Shown: piece by piece, positions 34,327-42,790 of the stretch
Layout of the letters: each line of letters begins with the position of its first letter
Numbering within the stretch: position 1 is the first letter of the stretch
Assembly (NCBI RefSeq): GCF_000420025.1
Contig: NZ_ATUD01000007.1
Location: 203,931-267,930 of the forward strand
Reading direction: 5' to 3'
Length of the DNA stretch: 64,000 nucleotides
Source: Patulibacter americanus DSM 16676
GTDB taxonomy: Bacteria; Actinomycetota; Thermoleophilia; Solirubrobacterales; Solirubrobacteraceae
Program-made: the position numbers and the translations under genes
Notes under the pieces: generated by a model
Database searches by the model: none
What the model was told of the DNA's origin: nothing
Seen by the model: only the letters and a program-made list of their open reading frames with translations

Positions 34327-36147
34327 TCAGGCCTCGGCGGTCTCCGACGCTTCGAGCCACCGGGCCTCGAGGTCCTCCTTCTCCGCCCGCAGCGCCGTCA
34401 GCTCGTCCCCGAGCTCGCGCAGCCGCCCGTGGTCGCTGGCCGCGGCAGCCATCTCCTCGTGCAGGGCGGTCTGGCGGGCGTCGAGCTTCTCCATCGCCCG
34501 CTCGAGCCGACCGGCTTCCTTGCGGGCCGCGCGGATCTCGGCACCCGACGGGCGCGGGGCCTCGGCCGTGGCGGCGCCGGAGCCCCCGGACCTCGCGCCC
34601 CCGGCCGTCCCGCCGGTCTGCGCGCCGTCCCCGTCGCGGCGCTCGTGCAGGTACTGGTCGATGCCGCCGGGCAGGTGGCGGATCGTGCCGTCCGGCGCCA
34701 GGGCGTGGACGTCGTCGCACACCCGTTCGACGAAGTAGCGGTCGTGGGAGACGACCACGAGCGTCCCGGGCCAGGCGTCGAGCAGGTCCTCGAGCGCCGT
34801 CAGCGTGTCGATGTCGAGGTCGTTCGTCGGCTCGTCGAGAAGCAGCACGTTCGGCTCGTCCATCAAGAGCCGCATGAGCTGCAGCCGGCGGCGCTCGCCG
34901 CCGGAGAGGTCCTTGACCAGCGTCCGCTGGCGCCCGCCCCGGAAGCCGAAGCGGTCGCAGAGATCGGCGGCCGAGACCTCCTCACCCGCGCTCGTCTGCG
35001 TGGCCCCGCGGACCTCCTCGAGCGACTCGAGCACGCGCAGGTTTCCCGGGATCTCGGCCGTGTCCTGCGAGAGGTGGGCGATGCGGACGGTGCTGCCGCG
35101 GTCCACCCGGCCCGTCGAGGGCGTGAGCTCGCCCGAGAGCACGTTGATCAGCGTCGTCTTGCCCGAGCCGTTCACGCCGACGAGTCCCACCCGGTCGCCC
35201 GGGCCCAGCCGCCACGTCGCGTGGTTCAGGAGCGTCTTGGCGCCGTAGGCGACGGAGACGTCCTCCGCCTCGAGCACCTTGTCCCCCAGCCGCTGGGACG
35301 AGAACCGCAGCAGCTCGACGCCGTCGCGGACGGCGGGCTCGTCCGCGATCAGCTCGTTCGCCGCGTCGATCCGGAACTTCGGCTTCGAGGTGCGGGCGGG
35401 CGGCCCGCGGCGCAGCCAGGCGAGCTCCTTGCGCAGCAGCTGCCGGCGGCGGGCGTCCTGGGCGGCGGCCTGCCGGTCGCGCTCGGCGCGGGCCAGGACA
35501 TAGGCCGCGTAGCCGCCCTCGTACTGGTGGACCGTCCCGTTCTCGACCTCCCACGTCTGGGTGCAGACCGCGTCGAGGAACCAGCGGTCGTGGGTGATGA
35601 CCACCATCGTGCCCCGGCGCGCGGCGAGGTGCCGGGCCAGCCAGTTGACGGCCTCGACGTCGAGGTGGTTCGTCGGCTCGTCCAGCAGCAGCAGCTCGGG
35701 GGTGTCGAGCAGGAGCTGCGCGAGCGCGATGCGCCGCCGCTCGCCGCCCGAGAGCGGGCCGATGACCGTGTCCAGGCCGTTCGGGAACCGGCGCATCTCG
35801 ACGCCCCCGAGCAGCCCGTCGAGGACGGAGCGGAACGTCGCGTCCCCCGCCCACTCGTGGTCGGCGCGACCGCCGACCAGCTCGTCGCGGATCGTCCGGG
35901 TGGGGTCCAGCTCGTCGCCCTGCGCGATGACGGCCAGGTCGAGCCCGCCGACGCGGGTGACCGCGCCGGCGTCGGGCTCCTCGATGCCCGCGATGAGCTT
36001 GAGCAGCGTCGACTTGCCGTCGCCGTTGCGTCCGACGATGCCGATGCGGTCGCCCGCGTTGATGCCGAGGGTGACGTCGTCGAGAACGGTGCGACTGGCG
36101 TAGCCCTTGCCGACCGCCTTGAGGTTGACGAGGTTGCGCGGGGCCAC
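34327..36147 (-). CDS. ABC-F family ATPase (Uup/EttA-like)
   Basis: A 606-residue soluble protein with two ATP-binding cassettes and no membrane domain. NBD1 has 'GRNGDGKST', 'LSGGERRR' and 'LLLLDEPTNHLD'; NBD2 has 'GVNGSGKTT', 'LSGGERRR' and 'LLLDEPTNDLD'. A linker of about 80 residues joins them, and a C-terminal Ala/Glu/Arg coiled coil (about 540-600) resembles Uup. ABC-F proteins act on the ribosome in translation control or antibiotic resistance. GTG 36147 lies 4 bp after the aldo/keto reductase stop, implying one transcript. Confidence 0.9.
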   Translation of the reverse strand: MAPRNLVNLKAVGKGYASRTVLDDVTLGINAGDRIGIVGRNGDGKSTLLKLIAGIEEPDAGAVTRVGGLDLAVIAQGDELDPTRTIRDELVGGRADHEWAGDATFRSVLDGLLGGVEMRRFPNGLDTVIGPLSGGERRRIALAQLLLDTPELLLLDEPTNHLDVEAVNWLARHLAARRGTMVVITHDRWFLDAVCTQTWEVENGTVHQYEGGYAAYVLARAERDRQAAAQDARRRQLLRKELAWLRRGPPARTSKPKFRIDAANELIADEPAVRDGVELLRFSSQRLGDKVLEAEDVSVAYGAKTLLNHATWRLGPGDRVGLVGVNGSGKTTLINVLSGELTPSTGRVDRGSTVRIAHLSQDTAEIPGNLRVLESLEEVRGATQTSAGEEVSAADLCDRFGFRGGRQRTLVKDLSGGERRRLQLMRLLMDEPNVLLLDEPTNDLDIDTLTALEDLLDAWPGTLVVVSHDRYFVERVCDDVHALAPDGTIRHLPGGIDQYLHERRDGDGAQTGGTAGGARSGGSGAATAEAPRPSGAEIRAARKEAGRLERAMEKLDARQTALHEEMAAAASDHGRLRELGDELTALRAEKEDLEARWLEASETAEA

Positions 36148-36151
36148 CGGG

Positions 36152-37297
36152 TCAGACCGTCTTGACGAGCTGCTGGTCGGGGTCGATGCCCCAGCGGCGC
36201 GCGGCCTGCAGCTGCGGGGTGCCGATGGGCCACGCGTCGGGCAGCTCGTCCCCCTCGAAGAGCGGGGAGGCGCCCTTGAGCGCCATGGAACCCGAGTTGT
36301 CGCCCATCTCGGTGATGCGGTCGATCTCGATCTTGCTCAGGCGGATCTCGGCCGGGAGCGCCGCGAGCTGGGCGCGCTTCTCCGCGATCGGGATCGGCTC
36401 GACCTGCTTGCTGCCCGGCAGCTCCTGGATCAGGGTCGGCACGACGCAGGAGACGGCGGGCTGCGCCAGCGTCCACTGGGCGGCGGTCTGGATCGTGGTC
36501 AGGCCGCGGGCCTTGCCGATCGCCGCGACGCGGTCGACGACGGAGCGGCCGCGGGTGACCCAGCCGTCGGGGCGGAAGGTGCGGTGGTCGCGCTCGCCGA
36601 GCGGCGTGTCCTCGCGCAGGTCGCCCCAGAAGATGCCGCCGTAGTCGACGACGCGGGCGAGCACCTGGACCTCGTGGTCCTCGCAGGCGTCGAGCACGAG
36701 CCGGCCCGGCCACGGCTCGAGCGGCCCGAGGATCAGCATCGCCCAGTCGATGCGGTCGCCGAAGCGGTCCAGGCAGGTGAGGATGTCGAGCGTGAACCCG
36801 TTCGCCGGGCCCGGGGCGATGCCGATCGCGTCCGTCAGGCCCTGGTCCTTGAGGTCCTGCATCGCGTCCCACACCACGTCGGACGTGTAGCCGATGCGGT
36901 CGGGGTTGTGGAGGAGTAGCACGTCGAAGCGGTCCGTTCCGCACCGCTCCAGGCTGGCCTCCGTCGCGCCGCGCAGGTAGTCGGCGTAGGCCTCGGGGCC
37001 ACGCAGCGCCGGGTCGGTGAAGCGGGGGAAGCCCTTCGCCCCCTGGCGCACGCCGTTCACGAAGTCGTGGCCGATGGCCCCGACGAGCCGCACGTCGGCC
37101 CGCGGGACGTCCGCGATCGCCCGGCCGACGACGCGGTCGCCCTCGCCCGTGCCGTACACGTCGGCCGTCACGACCGTCTTCAGGCGCGCGTCGGGACGCA
37201 GGACATCGACGAGTTCGTCCTCGGAGAGCTGCTGCCCGAAGTGCATGAACCGCCCGCCGCTCCAGGCGCCGAGTGCTGCGTGTCCCAAGTCGACCAT
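36152..37297 (-). CDS. Aldo/keto reductase family protein
   Basis: A 381-residue TIM-barrel reductase. 'LKTVVTADVYGTGEGDRVVG' is the region of the catalytic Asp/Tyr, 'DRFDVLLLHNPDRI' the conserved His strand, and 'QPAVSCVVPTLIQ' with 'LSKIEIDRI' the NADPH phosphate-binding end. It reduces aldehydes or ketones with NADPH; the substrate is unknown and the Tyr-Lys spacing is atypical. TACCCT lies 6 nt before ATG 37297 (leaderless). Upstream is a 294-bp divergent intergenic region with a long palindrome. Confidence 0.8.
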   Translation of the reverse strand: MVDLGHAALGAWSGGRFMHFGQQLSEDELVDVLRPDARLKTVVTADVYGTGEGDRVVGRAIADVPRADVRLVGAIGHDFVNGVRQGAKGFPRFTDPALRGPEAYADYLRGATEASLERCGTDRFDVLLLHNPDRIGYTSDVVWDAMQDLKDQGLTDAIGIAPGPANGFTLDILTCLDRFGDRIDWAMLILGPLEPWPGRLVLDACEDHEVQVLARVVDYGGIFWGDLREDTPLGERDHRTFRPDGWVTRGRSVVDRVAAIGKARGLTTIQTAAQWTLAQPAVSCVVPTLIQELPGSKQVEPIPIAEKRAQLAALPAEIRLSKIEIDRITEMGDNSGSMALKGASPLFEGDELPDAWPIGTPQLQAARRWGIDPDQQLVKTV

Positions 37298-37591
37298 CCC
37301 CAGAGGGTACGTCGGACCGGCCCGGCGGGCGTGCGCGGCCCGGAGCGGCGCGCGCGCCGCTCCGGGGCGGGTGACGCCCCGCACGGACGGGACGTCCTCG
37401 CCGCCGTGCGACCCGACGCCTCCGGGGCGGCCGACGGGGCGCGTGTGCCACGCTGTCGGACCCCGGTGAGCGCCCCCGACGACATCCCTCCGACGCCCCT
37501 GCCGGCGCCCCTGGACGCCGAAGGCGGCCGTTTGCAGGGGGTTGCCGAGGCCGCCACCGTCCCGTCCGGGACGGGGCCTAGCGTGGCGCTC
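37298..37591. other. Divergent intergenic region
   Basis: The largest gap in the window. It holds the leaderless promoters of both flanking genes (TACCCT on minus, TAGCGT on plus), a 28-bp palindrome at 37339-37366 and a second hairpin GGGGCG/CGCCCC at 37364-37380. A GTG at 37467 is in frame with the plus-strand gene but yields Pro-rich, non-conserved sequence. Confidence 0.6.
37339..37366. repeat. 28-bp perfect palindrome
   Basis: CCCGGAGCGGCGCG followed at once by its exact reverse complement, 42-69 bp upstream of the aldo/keto reductase start. It could be an operator or an RNA hairpin. Confidence 0.8.
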
Positions 37592-38293
37592 ATGGCCTCT
37601 TCCGTGATGATCGACGCGCGGGTCGGCGGGCACGTGGCGGCCCACCATCCGCTCGGCACGTCGACCGGTCACCTCGTGGAGCTGCGGGGCCAGTGGGACC
37701 TGCTCGTCCGCCGCGCGCTGGACGTCTCGACGCTGGCGGTGGAGCTCGCCGCGCTGTCCGAGCCCGAGTTCCTCAGCCTCTCCGCCTGGCTGCAGACGGC
37801 GGAACGCGAGCTGCCCTTCCGCTTCCTCAGCGTCCACGCGCCGACGAAGGACCGCGAGCTCCCGGAGGACGAGCTCGTCGCCCGCCTCTGCGCCCTGCCC
37901 CCGGCGGTCGACGCCGTGGTCGTGCACCCCGACGTGATCGAGGATCCCGCGGCCTACGCGCCGCTGGGCCGCACGCTCGTGATCGAGAACATGGACGGCC
38001 GCAAGGCGACGGGGCGCACCGCCGAGGAGCTGCGGCCGTTCTTCGACGCGCTGCCCGAGGCCGGCTTCTGCCTCGACGTCCCCCACGTCGGGTCCGTCGA
38101 CCCCACGCTGGCCATCGCGCACGAGCTGCTCGACGCCTACGGTGAGCGCCTGCGTCACCTGCACCTGTCGTCCGTTGACGAGGGCTGCCACCACGTCCCG
38201 CTCACGCCGCAGGACGAGGAGCTCTTCGCCCCCGTCCTCTCGCGCTGCCGCGACGTGCCGTGGATCCTCGAGGCGGACCTGCCGGCCCGCTGA
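37592..38293 (+). CDS. Xylose-isomerase-like TIM-barrel protein
   Basis: A 233-residue protein with the AP-endonuclease-2/xylose-isomerase-like TIM barrel pattern: 'FLSVHAPTKD', 'VVVHPDVIED', 'LVIENMDGRK', 'GFCLDVPHVGSVDP' and 'LRHLHLSSVDEGCHHVPL' place His, Glu and Asp metal ligands at successive strand ends. Likely an isomerase or epimerase of a small sugar or acid; not a sure DNA endonuclease. TAGCGT lies 7 nt before ATG 37592 (leaderless). A hairpin follows the stop. Confidence 0.75.
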   Translation: MASSVMIDARVGGHVAAHHPLGTSTGHLVELRGQWDLLVRRALDVSTLAVELAALSEPEFLSLSAWLQTAERELPFRFLSVHAPTKDRELPEDELVARLCALPPAVDAVVVHPDVIEDPAAYAPLGRTLVIENMDGRKATGRTAEELRPFFDALPEAGFCLDVPHVGSVDPTLAIAHELLDAYGERLRHLHLSSVDEGCHHVPLTPQDEELFAPVLSRCRDVPWILEADLPAR

Positions 38294-38299
38294 CCCCGC

Positions 38300-38325
38300 C
38301 CGGGCCGGGCGTCGCCCCGGCCCGG
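38300..38325. terminator. GC-rich hairpin terminator
   Basis: CCGGGCCGGG / CCCGGCCCGG, 10-bp stem and 6-nt loop, 6 bp after the TIM-barrel gene stop. Confidence 0.6.
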
Positions 38326-38432
38326 CGCGAGCGCCCCGGCGGACGCTCCCGCGCCCCGGCTCGGGACCGCCCGCGCGGTGCCGCGGTTGCAGCGCCGTCG
38401 CCCGCGGGGCCGGCGCCGGTAGCGTCCTCCGG

Positions 38433-39431
38433 GTGACGGACACCCCTCAGGGCGCGCTCGAGCGGCTCGCGGAGCACGGCCACCGCGGCTTCCCGCACCT
38501 GCTCGCCGCCCGCGAGAAGACGCAGTGGGACCTCGAGTCCATGCGTCACCGCCTGCGCGACATCCCCCGCGACGTCGACGCGTCCATCGTCCTCATGGGC
38601 TCCTGGGGCCGCCGCGAGCGCACCCCCGGGTCCGACGACGACTTCCTCGTCCTCGTCGGCGGCGAGCCCCGGGGGGACGCCGAGCCCGCGGTCCACCGGC
38701 TCGACGGCGTGCTCGGCTCGGGCGAGGCCAAGCCCGGCACGCAGGGCATCTTCGGCCAGCAGATCTTCGTCGGCCCCCTCGTCGACCACATCGGGCTCGA
38801 GGAGGACGGCAACGCCAACCTCACCCAGCGGATGCTGCTCGTGCTGGAGTCCGTCCCCGTCGTCGGCCGCGAGGCGTACCGCCGCGCGCTCGAGCAGGTG
38901 GTCGACGGCTACGTGCAGGACCACGCGAAGGACTACCGTCCGCCGCGGTTCCTCCTGAACGACCTCGTCCGCTACTGGCGCACGATCTGCGTCGACTTCG
39001 CCGGCAAGGCGCGGGCGGAGGAGCAGAAGTGGGGGATGCGCAACGCCAAGCTGCGCCTGAACCGCAAGCTCCTGTTCGCCGGCGGGCTGATCCCCGTGCT
39101 GGACTGCCACCGCCTGCGCCGCGAGCAGCAGCGCGACTGGCTGCTCGACGCGCTGCAGGCCCCGCCGACGGACCGGCTCGCCCACGCGTTCCTGACCTAC
39201 GAGGCGATCGACGAGGGCGTGCGCGCGCTGGGCGCCTACGACCGCTGGATCGGGCTGCTCGGCGACGGCGAGGTGCGCGCCCACCTCACGGGGCTGACCC
39301 GCGCGCAGGCCGGCGACGACCGCGTCTTCAACGACGTCCGCCGGCTCGCGAAGGAGTTCGAGCAGGGCCTCGGCGCGCTGCTCTTCGAGACGCCCCTGAG
39401 CGTCGTCGCGCGGGAGTTCGTCGTCTTCTAG
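38433..39431 (+). CDS. Nucleotidyltransferase-fold protein
   Basis: A 332-residue cytosolic protein. 'VLMGSWGRRERTPGSDDDFLVLVGG' (about residues 52-76) is a Pol-beta-type nucleotidyltransferase motif, G-S-x8-12-D-x-D. The remaining helical part ('LLNDLVRYWRTICVDF') resembles GlnD/DUF294-associated helical domains. Target unknown: it could modify a protein or tRNA-like molecule. TAGCGT lies 7 nt before GTG 38433, a clear leaderless start. It converges on the secreted Gly-Ser protein through a 10-bp hairpin. Confidence 0.7.
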   Translation: MTDTPQGALERLAEHGHRGFPHLLAAREKTQWDLESMRHRLRDIPRDVDASIVLMGSWGRRERTPGSDDDFLVLVGGEPRGDAEPAVHRLDGVLGSGEAKPGTQGIFGQQIFVGPLVDHIGLEEDGNANLTQRMLLVLESVPVVGREAYRRALEQVVDGYVQDHAKDYRPPRFLLNDLVRYWRTICVDFAGKARAEEQKWGMRNAKLRLNRKLLFAGGLIPVLDCHRLRREQQRDWLLDALQAPPTDRLAHAFLTYEAIDEGVRALGAYDRWIGLLGDGEVRAHLTGLTRAQAGDDRVFNDVRRLAKEFEQGLGALLFETPLSVVAREFVVF

Positions 39432-39435
39432 GCGA

Positions 39436-39460
39436 CGGCCCGCCGCGGTTCGGCGGGCCG
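39436..39460. terminator. Bidirectional hairpin
   Basis: CGGCCCGCCG-CGGTT-CGGCGGGCCG between two convergent genes, 5 bp from one stop and 8 bp from the other. Confidence 0.65.
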
Positions 39461-39467
39461 GACCGCC

Positions 39468-40448
39468 CTACCGCTTGAGGTGGATCTCGGTCCGCATGCC
39501 GCCGCGGGCCAGCGTCGCGGTGATCGTCGTGCGCAGGCGGCGGTCGCCGCGCAGGCCCGTGCGGATCCGGTCCAGGGCGCGCTTCGTGGTCCCGAGGAAG
39601 ACCTTCCGGTTCTGCCCCTTGCGGACGCCCTTGACGGTCACCGGCGTCAGCCGCACGGTGCCGCGCGGGGTGCGGACGGTGCCGCGCACGGTGAGCGTGC
39701 CGCCGCGGTAGGCCCGCACGCGCACGAGCACGCCGCCGGTCTTCAGAGGCCGCTGCGGATCGGCCACCCGCAGGTACCCGGGAGGACCGCTCGGAGCCGG
39801 CGAGGTACCCGACCCGGAGCCCCCGGAGCCCGAGCCACCGGACCCCGAACCCGATCCGCCGGAGCCCGACCCCGAGCCGGAACCGCCGGACCCGGAGCCG
39901 CCACCCGAACCGGATCCACCGGAGCCCGAGCCACCGCCCGCCCCGCCCCCGCCGGACGGTCCCGCCCCCTGGTTCACCGAGACCGTCGCGGTGTGGGTGT
40001 CGTTGCCCGGGTTGTCGTCCTGTCCGCCGGACGCCGTGACGCGGGCCGGGACGGCGAAGGAACCGGCCGACGCACCGCGGACGGTGACGATCGCGTCGAC
40101 GCTCTGCTCGCGGGCGAAGGCGCCGAGCTCGCAGACGACCTCACCTCCGCCGACGGCGCACCCCGCCCCGCTGGATGTCACGACGCCCACGATCTGGACC
40201 CCGGCGGGGAACGACGCCCGGAGCTGGATGTTCGCCACGCCGTCGGGCCCGTTGTTCTTCGCCATGAGCTTGACCCGGGCGGTGCCGCCGACGTCGATGG
40301 GGTTGGGCTCCACGAGCGTCACCACGGCGACGTCGGACTTGCACGCCGCCGAGCCGCACGAGCTCTGCGCGAGGGCGATGCCGGAGGAGCCGGCGACCGC
40401 GGCGCCCAGCCCGGCCACCGCGACGACGACCGGAGGACGTATGCGCAT
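39468..40448 (-). CDS. Secreted DUF11-like protein with long Gly-Ser linker
   Basis: A 326-residue exported protein. It has a signal peptide (about 1-28, ending 'ALAQ'), a beta-sandwich DUF11/CARDB-like domain (38-160; 'VEPNPIDVGGTARVKLMAKN', 'GNDTHTATVSV'), a pure Gly/Ser linker (161-214) and a basic C-terminal domain rich in Arg/Thr (225-326). Two Cys pairs in the mature part may form disulfides. Likely a cell-surface or wall-attached protein; the basic domain could bind wall polymers, which is inference. TACGAT lies 6 nt before ATG 40448 (leaderless). Confidence 0.75.
   Translation of the reverse strand: MRIRPPVVVAVAGLGAAVAGSSGIALAQSSCGSAACKSDVAVVTLVEPNPIDVGGTARVKLMAKNNGPDGVANIQLRASFPAGVQIVGVVTSSGAGCAVGGGEVVCELGAFAREQSVDAIVTVRGASAGSFAVPARVTASGGQDDNPGNDTHTATVSVNQGAGPSGGGGAGGGSGSGGSGSGGGSGSGGSGSGSGSGGSGSGSGGSGSGGSGSGTSPAPSGPPGYLRVADPQRPLKTGGVLVRVRAYRGGTLTVRGTVRTPRGTVRLTPVTVKGVRKGQNRKVFLGTTKRALDRIRTGLRGDRRLRTTITATLARGGMRTEIHLKR
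39807..39968 (-). repeat. Gly-Ser coding repeat
   Basis: 162 bp of degenerate GGN/TCN codons encoding residues 161-214 of the secreted protein. Codon choice varies (GGC, GGT, GGG, GGA), which keeps the DNA from being a simple tandem repeat. Confidence 0.8.
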
Positions 40449-40545
40449 GGCGGCATCGTAGGCGCCGGCCGCGCCGCCGCGGCCCTGGGCGGACGGACGG
40501 GCCGAGGACCGATGAGTCCGCGTCGGCCCGGGAGTCCGGACGGAC

Positions 40546-41088
40546 ATGAGCACCGAGACGCCCACCGAGCACCACGTCCCCCAGGTCGTGACGCGCCCGG
40601 AGCAGCCCTACCTGGCCATCCGCGGGAGCGCCCGCGACGAGCAGGGGTTCCGGGACGCGGTGGATCGGGCATTCCCGCTCCTCTTCGCGCACCTCGCCGG
40701 CCGCGGCCTTCAGCCGGCGGGCCCGGCGGTGTTCCGCTACCTCGTCGTGGACGACGGCACCGTCCCGGCGGAGGGCTCGCCGCCGGCCGAGTTCGACGTC
40801 GCGGTGCCCGTCGCCACGACCGTGGACGGCGAAGGCGAGATCCGGGCGGGCGTGCTGCCGGCCGGGCGCTGGGCCGTGACGCTGCACCGCGGCGGCTACG
40901 CCACGCTGCCCGACGCCCACGCCGTGACGCACACGTGGGTGGCCGAGGAGGGCCTGCGGATCGCCCACCACCTCACCCCGGCGGGCACGGCCTACGCGGG
41001 CTCCTTCGAGCAGTTCGTGCGTGGCCCGATCGACCCGCCGGAGCCCGAGGGGTGGGAGACGCTGGTGGCCTACCTCCTGGCGGACTGA
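40546..41088 (+). CDS. GyrI-like effector-binding domain protein
   Basis: A 180-residue protein made of one SRPBCC/GyrI-like small-molecule-binding domain. The duplicated SHS2 pattern includes 'RPEQPYLAIRGSAR' at the start, 'EFDVAVPVATTVDGEGEI' with 'LPAGRWAVTLHRGGYATL' in the centre, and a closing 'FEQFVRGPIDPPEPEGWETLVAYLL'. The family binds hydrophobic or cationic ligands and sometimes inhibits gyrase or acts as a ligand sink. There is no DNA-binding domain. Confidence 0.75.
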   Translation: MSTETPTEHHVPQVVTRPEQPYLAIRGSARDEQGFRDAVDRAFPLLFAHLAGRGLQPAGPAVFRYLVVDDGTVPAEGSPPAEFDVAVPVATTVDGEGEIRAGVLPAGRWAVTLHRGGYATLPDAHAVTHTWVAEEGLRIAHHLTPAGTAYAGSFEQFVRGPIDPPEPEGWETLVAYLLAD

Positions 41089-41134
41089 GCCGCGGGGCGC
41101 GGCCGGGCGCCGGTGCCGGCGGCGTCGGCGCCGC

Positions 41135-41557
41135 TCAGGTCTCGCCGTCGGCGAGGTACGGGGGCAGGCGCTCCTGGGCGCGGCGCTTGGCCCCCGCCGG
41201 GACCAGCCGCGAGAGCGCGATCCGGTGGCCGGCCACCTGTCGGTAGGCCACCGTCGCAAGCGGCCGCGGGACGATCCGGCCCGCGGCCAGCGCCAGCCGC
41301 AGCCCCGGAGCGGCCACCCGCGGCGCCAGCCCGTCGAGCACGTCGGCCTCGCTGCGCAGACGCTCGCCGTCCCACAGGTGCCAGCTCGCCAGACGCGCCT
41401 CCGGGTCCAGGTGCCCCAGGTGCTCGTCGCCGAGCGGACCCTGGATCGTGGCCAGCCGCAACGCACCCGGGCGCGCCCGGGCGGCGAGGCCGACGACCCC
41501 CCAGGCGCAGAACCGACAGTCGCGGTCGTAGAAGAGCAGCGCCGGTGCGGGGTCCAC
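41135..41557 (-). CDS. DCC family thiol-disulfide oxidoreductase-like protein (DUF393)
   Basis: A 140-residue protein beginning close to the family motif 'LLFYDRDCRFC', which gives the DxxCxxC active-site pattern. The middle 'LRLATIQGPLG' and the Arg/Pro-rich end are typical of DUF393. Redox function is inferred from the motif. GTG 41557 is preceded by TAGGAT at 7 nt (leaderless), which fixes the start immediately before the motif. Confidence 0.78.
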   Translation of the reverse strand: MDPAPALLFYDRDCRFCAWGVVGLAARARPGALRLATIQGPLGDEHLGHLDPEARLASWHLWDGERLRSEADVLDGLAPRVAAPGLRLALAAGRIVPRPLATVAYRQVAGHRIALSRLVPAGAKRRAQERLPPYLADGET

Positions 41558-41708
41558 CGCCTCGATCCTACGCCCCCGCACGACCGGCGCGGACGCCTCG
41601 CTCGATCCCGGACCCGCCCGCCGCGTACGCGAAAGGTGCGCAAAATTGGTCGTCAGAACGTCCCTCAGACGGGAAGAAACGGGCGCCCCGTGCGCATACG
41701 CTGAGTGC

Positions 41709-42671
41709 ATGAGTGAGACAGCGACCGGATCCGCACCCGCGGTACGGGAACACAAGACCATGTCGCGGGCGACGCGCTGGATGAACATCTTCGCCGTCAG
41801 CCTGCCCTTCGTCGGGGTGCTGATCGCGATCGTCCTGCTGTGGAACCAGGCCGTGACCTGGTTCGACATCGCGATGCTCGTCGGCCTGTACCTCTTCAGC
41901 GCGTTCGGCGTGACGATCGGCTACCACCGGATGTTGACCCACGGGGCCGTCCAGGCGAAGCCGTGGGTCAAGTACCTCTTCGTGATCGCCGGCTCGACCG
42001 CGATCGAGGGCCCCGCCCTGATCTGGGCCGCCGACCACCGCAAGCACCACGCCCACACGGACCAGGAGGGCGACCCGCACTCTCCGCACGTCGGCGGCGG
42101 CGAGGGCCTGCGCGGCCTGTGGCACGCGCACGTCGGCTGGCTCTGGTCCACCGAGATCGAGCGCGGCTGGCCCCGCAAGCACACGCCGGACCTGCTCCGC
42201 GACAAGGGCCTCGTCCGCATCTCGAAGGCGTTCCCCTACATCGCCATCGCGACGCTCGTCGTGCCGTTCCTCGCCGGCTGGGCGTACCACGGCACGCTCA
42301 TGGGTGGCCTGCAGACCTACATCTGGGCCGGCCTGGTGAAGGTCTTCTTCATCCACCACGTCACGTGGAGCGTCAACTCGATCTGCCACTTCTCGGGCTA
42401 CCGGCGCTTCGACGTCGAGGACCACTCCCGCAACAACCCGTTCCTGGCGATCCTCACGCTCGGCGAGTCCTGGCACCACAACCACCACGCCTTCCCGCGC
42501 TCCGCCAGCCACGGCATGCGCTGGTACGAGGTCGACCTCTCCGCGCTCGTCATCAAGGCGTTCGTGAAGGTCGGGCTGATGAGCAAGCCCGTCTACATCA
42601 GCCGGGAGCGGCAGGACGCCAAGCGCATCGGCGCCCAGAAGGCCGCGCCGAACGCCGTCGCCGCGGACTGA
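41709..42671 (+). CDS. Acyl-CoA/acyl-lipid delta-9 desaturase family
   Basis: A 320-residue membrane di-iron desaturase. The three His boxes are complete: 'HRMLTH', 'DHRKHHAHTD' and 'GESWHHNHHAF', with the extra His in 'FFIHHVTWSVNSICH'. Four transmembrane helices flank them. It inserts a cis double bond into saturated acyl chains, adjusting membrane fluidity. TACGCT lies 6 nt before ATG 41709 (leaderless), which discards a 21-residue upstream extension. A 12-bp terminator hairpin follows. Confidence 0.92.
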   Translation: MSETATGSAPAVREHKTMSRATRWMNIFAVSLPFVGVLIAIVLLWNQAVTWFDIAMLVGLYLFSAFGVTIGYHRMLTHGAVQAKPWVKYLFVIAGSTAIEGPALIWAADHRKHHAHTDQEGDPHSPHVGGGEGLRGLWHAHVGWLWSTEIERGWPRKHTPDLLRDKGLVRISKAFPYIAIATLVVPFLAGWAYHGTLMGGLQTYIWAGLVKVFFIHHVTWSVNSICHFSGYRRFDVEDHSRNNPFLAILTLGESWHHNHHAFPRSASHGMRWYEVDLSALVIKAFVKVGLMSKPVYISRERQDAKRIGAQKAAPNAVAAD

Positions 42672-42709
42672 TCGCCACGGCGGCCCCGCGCCGCCACCCC
42701 GCAGTCCCC

Positions 42710-42737
42710 GAGGCCCGCGTCCCCCGACGCGGGCCTC
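42710..42737 (+). terminator. Terminator of the desaturase gene
   Basis: GAGGCCCGCGTC-CCCC-GACGCGGGCCTC, a perfect 12-bp stem, 39 bp after the stop and just before the asnB promoter. Confidence 0.7.
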
Positions 42738-42790
42738 GCGCGTTCCGGGACCGCACCGCGGGACGCCCCGGAGGGCTAGCGTGAAGGGGC

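Noticed and set aside
37467..37591. N-terminal extension of the TIM-barrel protein from GTG 37467
   Set aside because: The added residues are Pro-rich and not barrel-like, and a clear -10 box (TAGCGT) lies 7 nt before ATG 37592.
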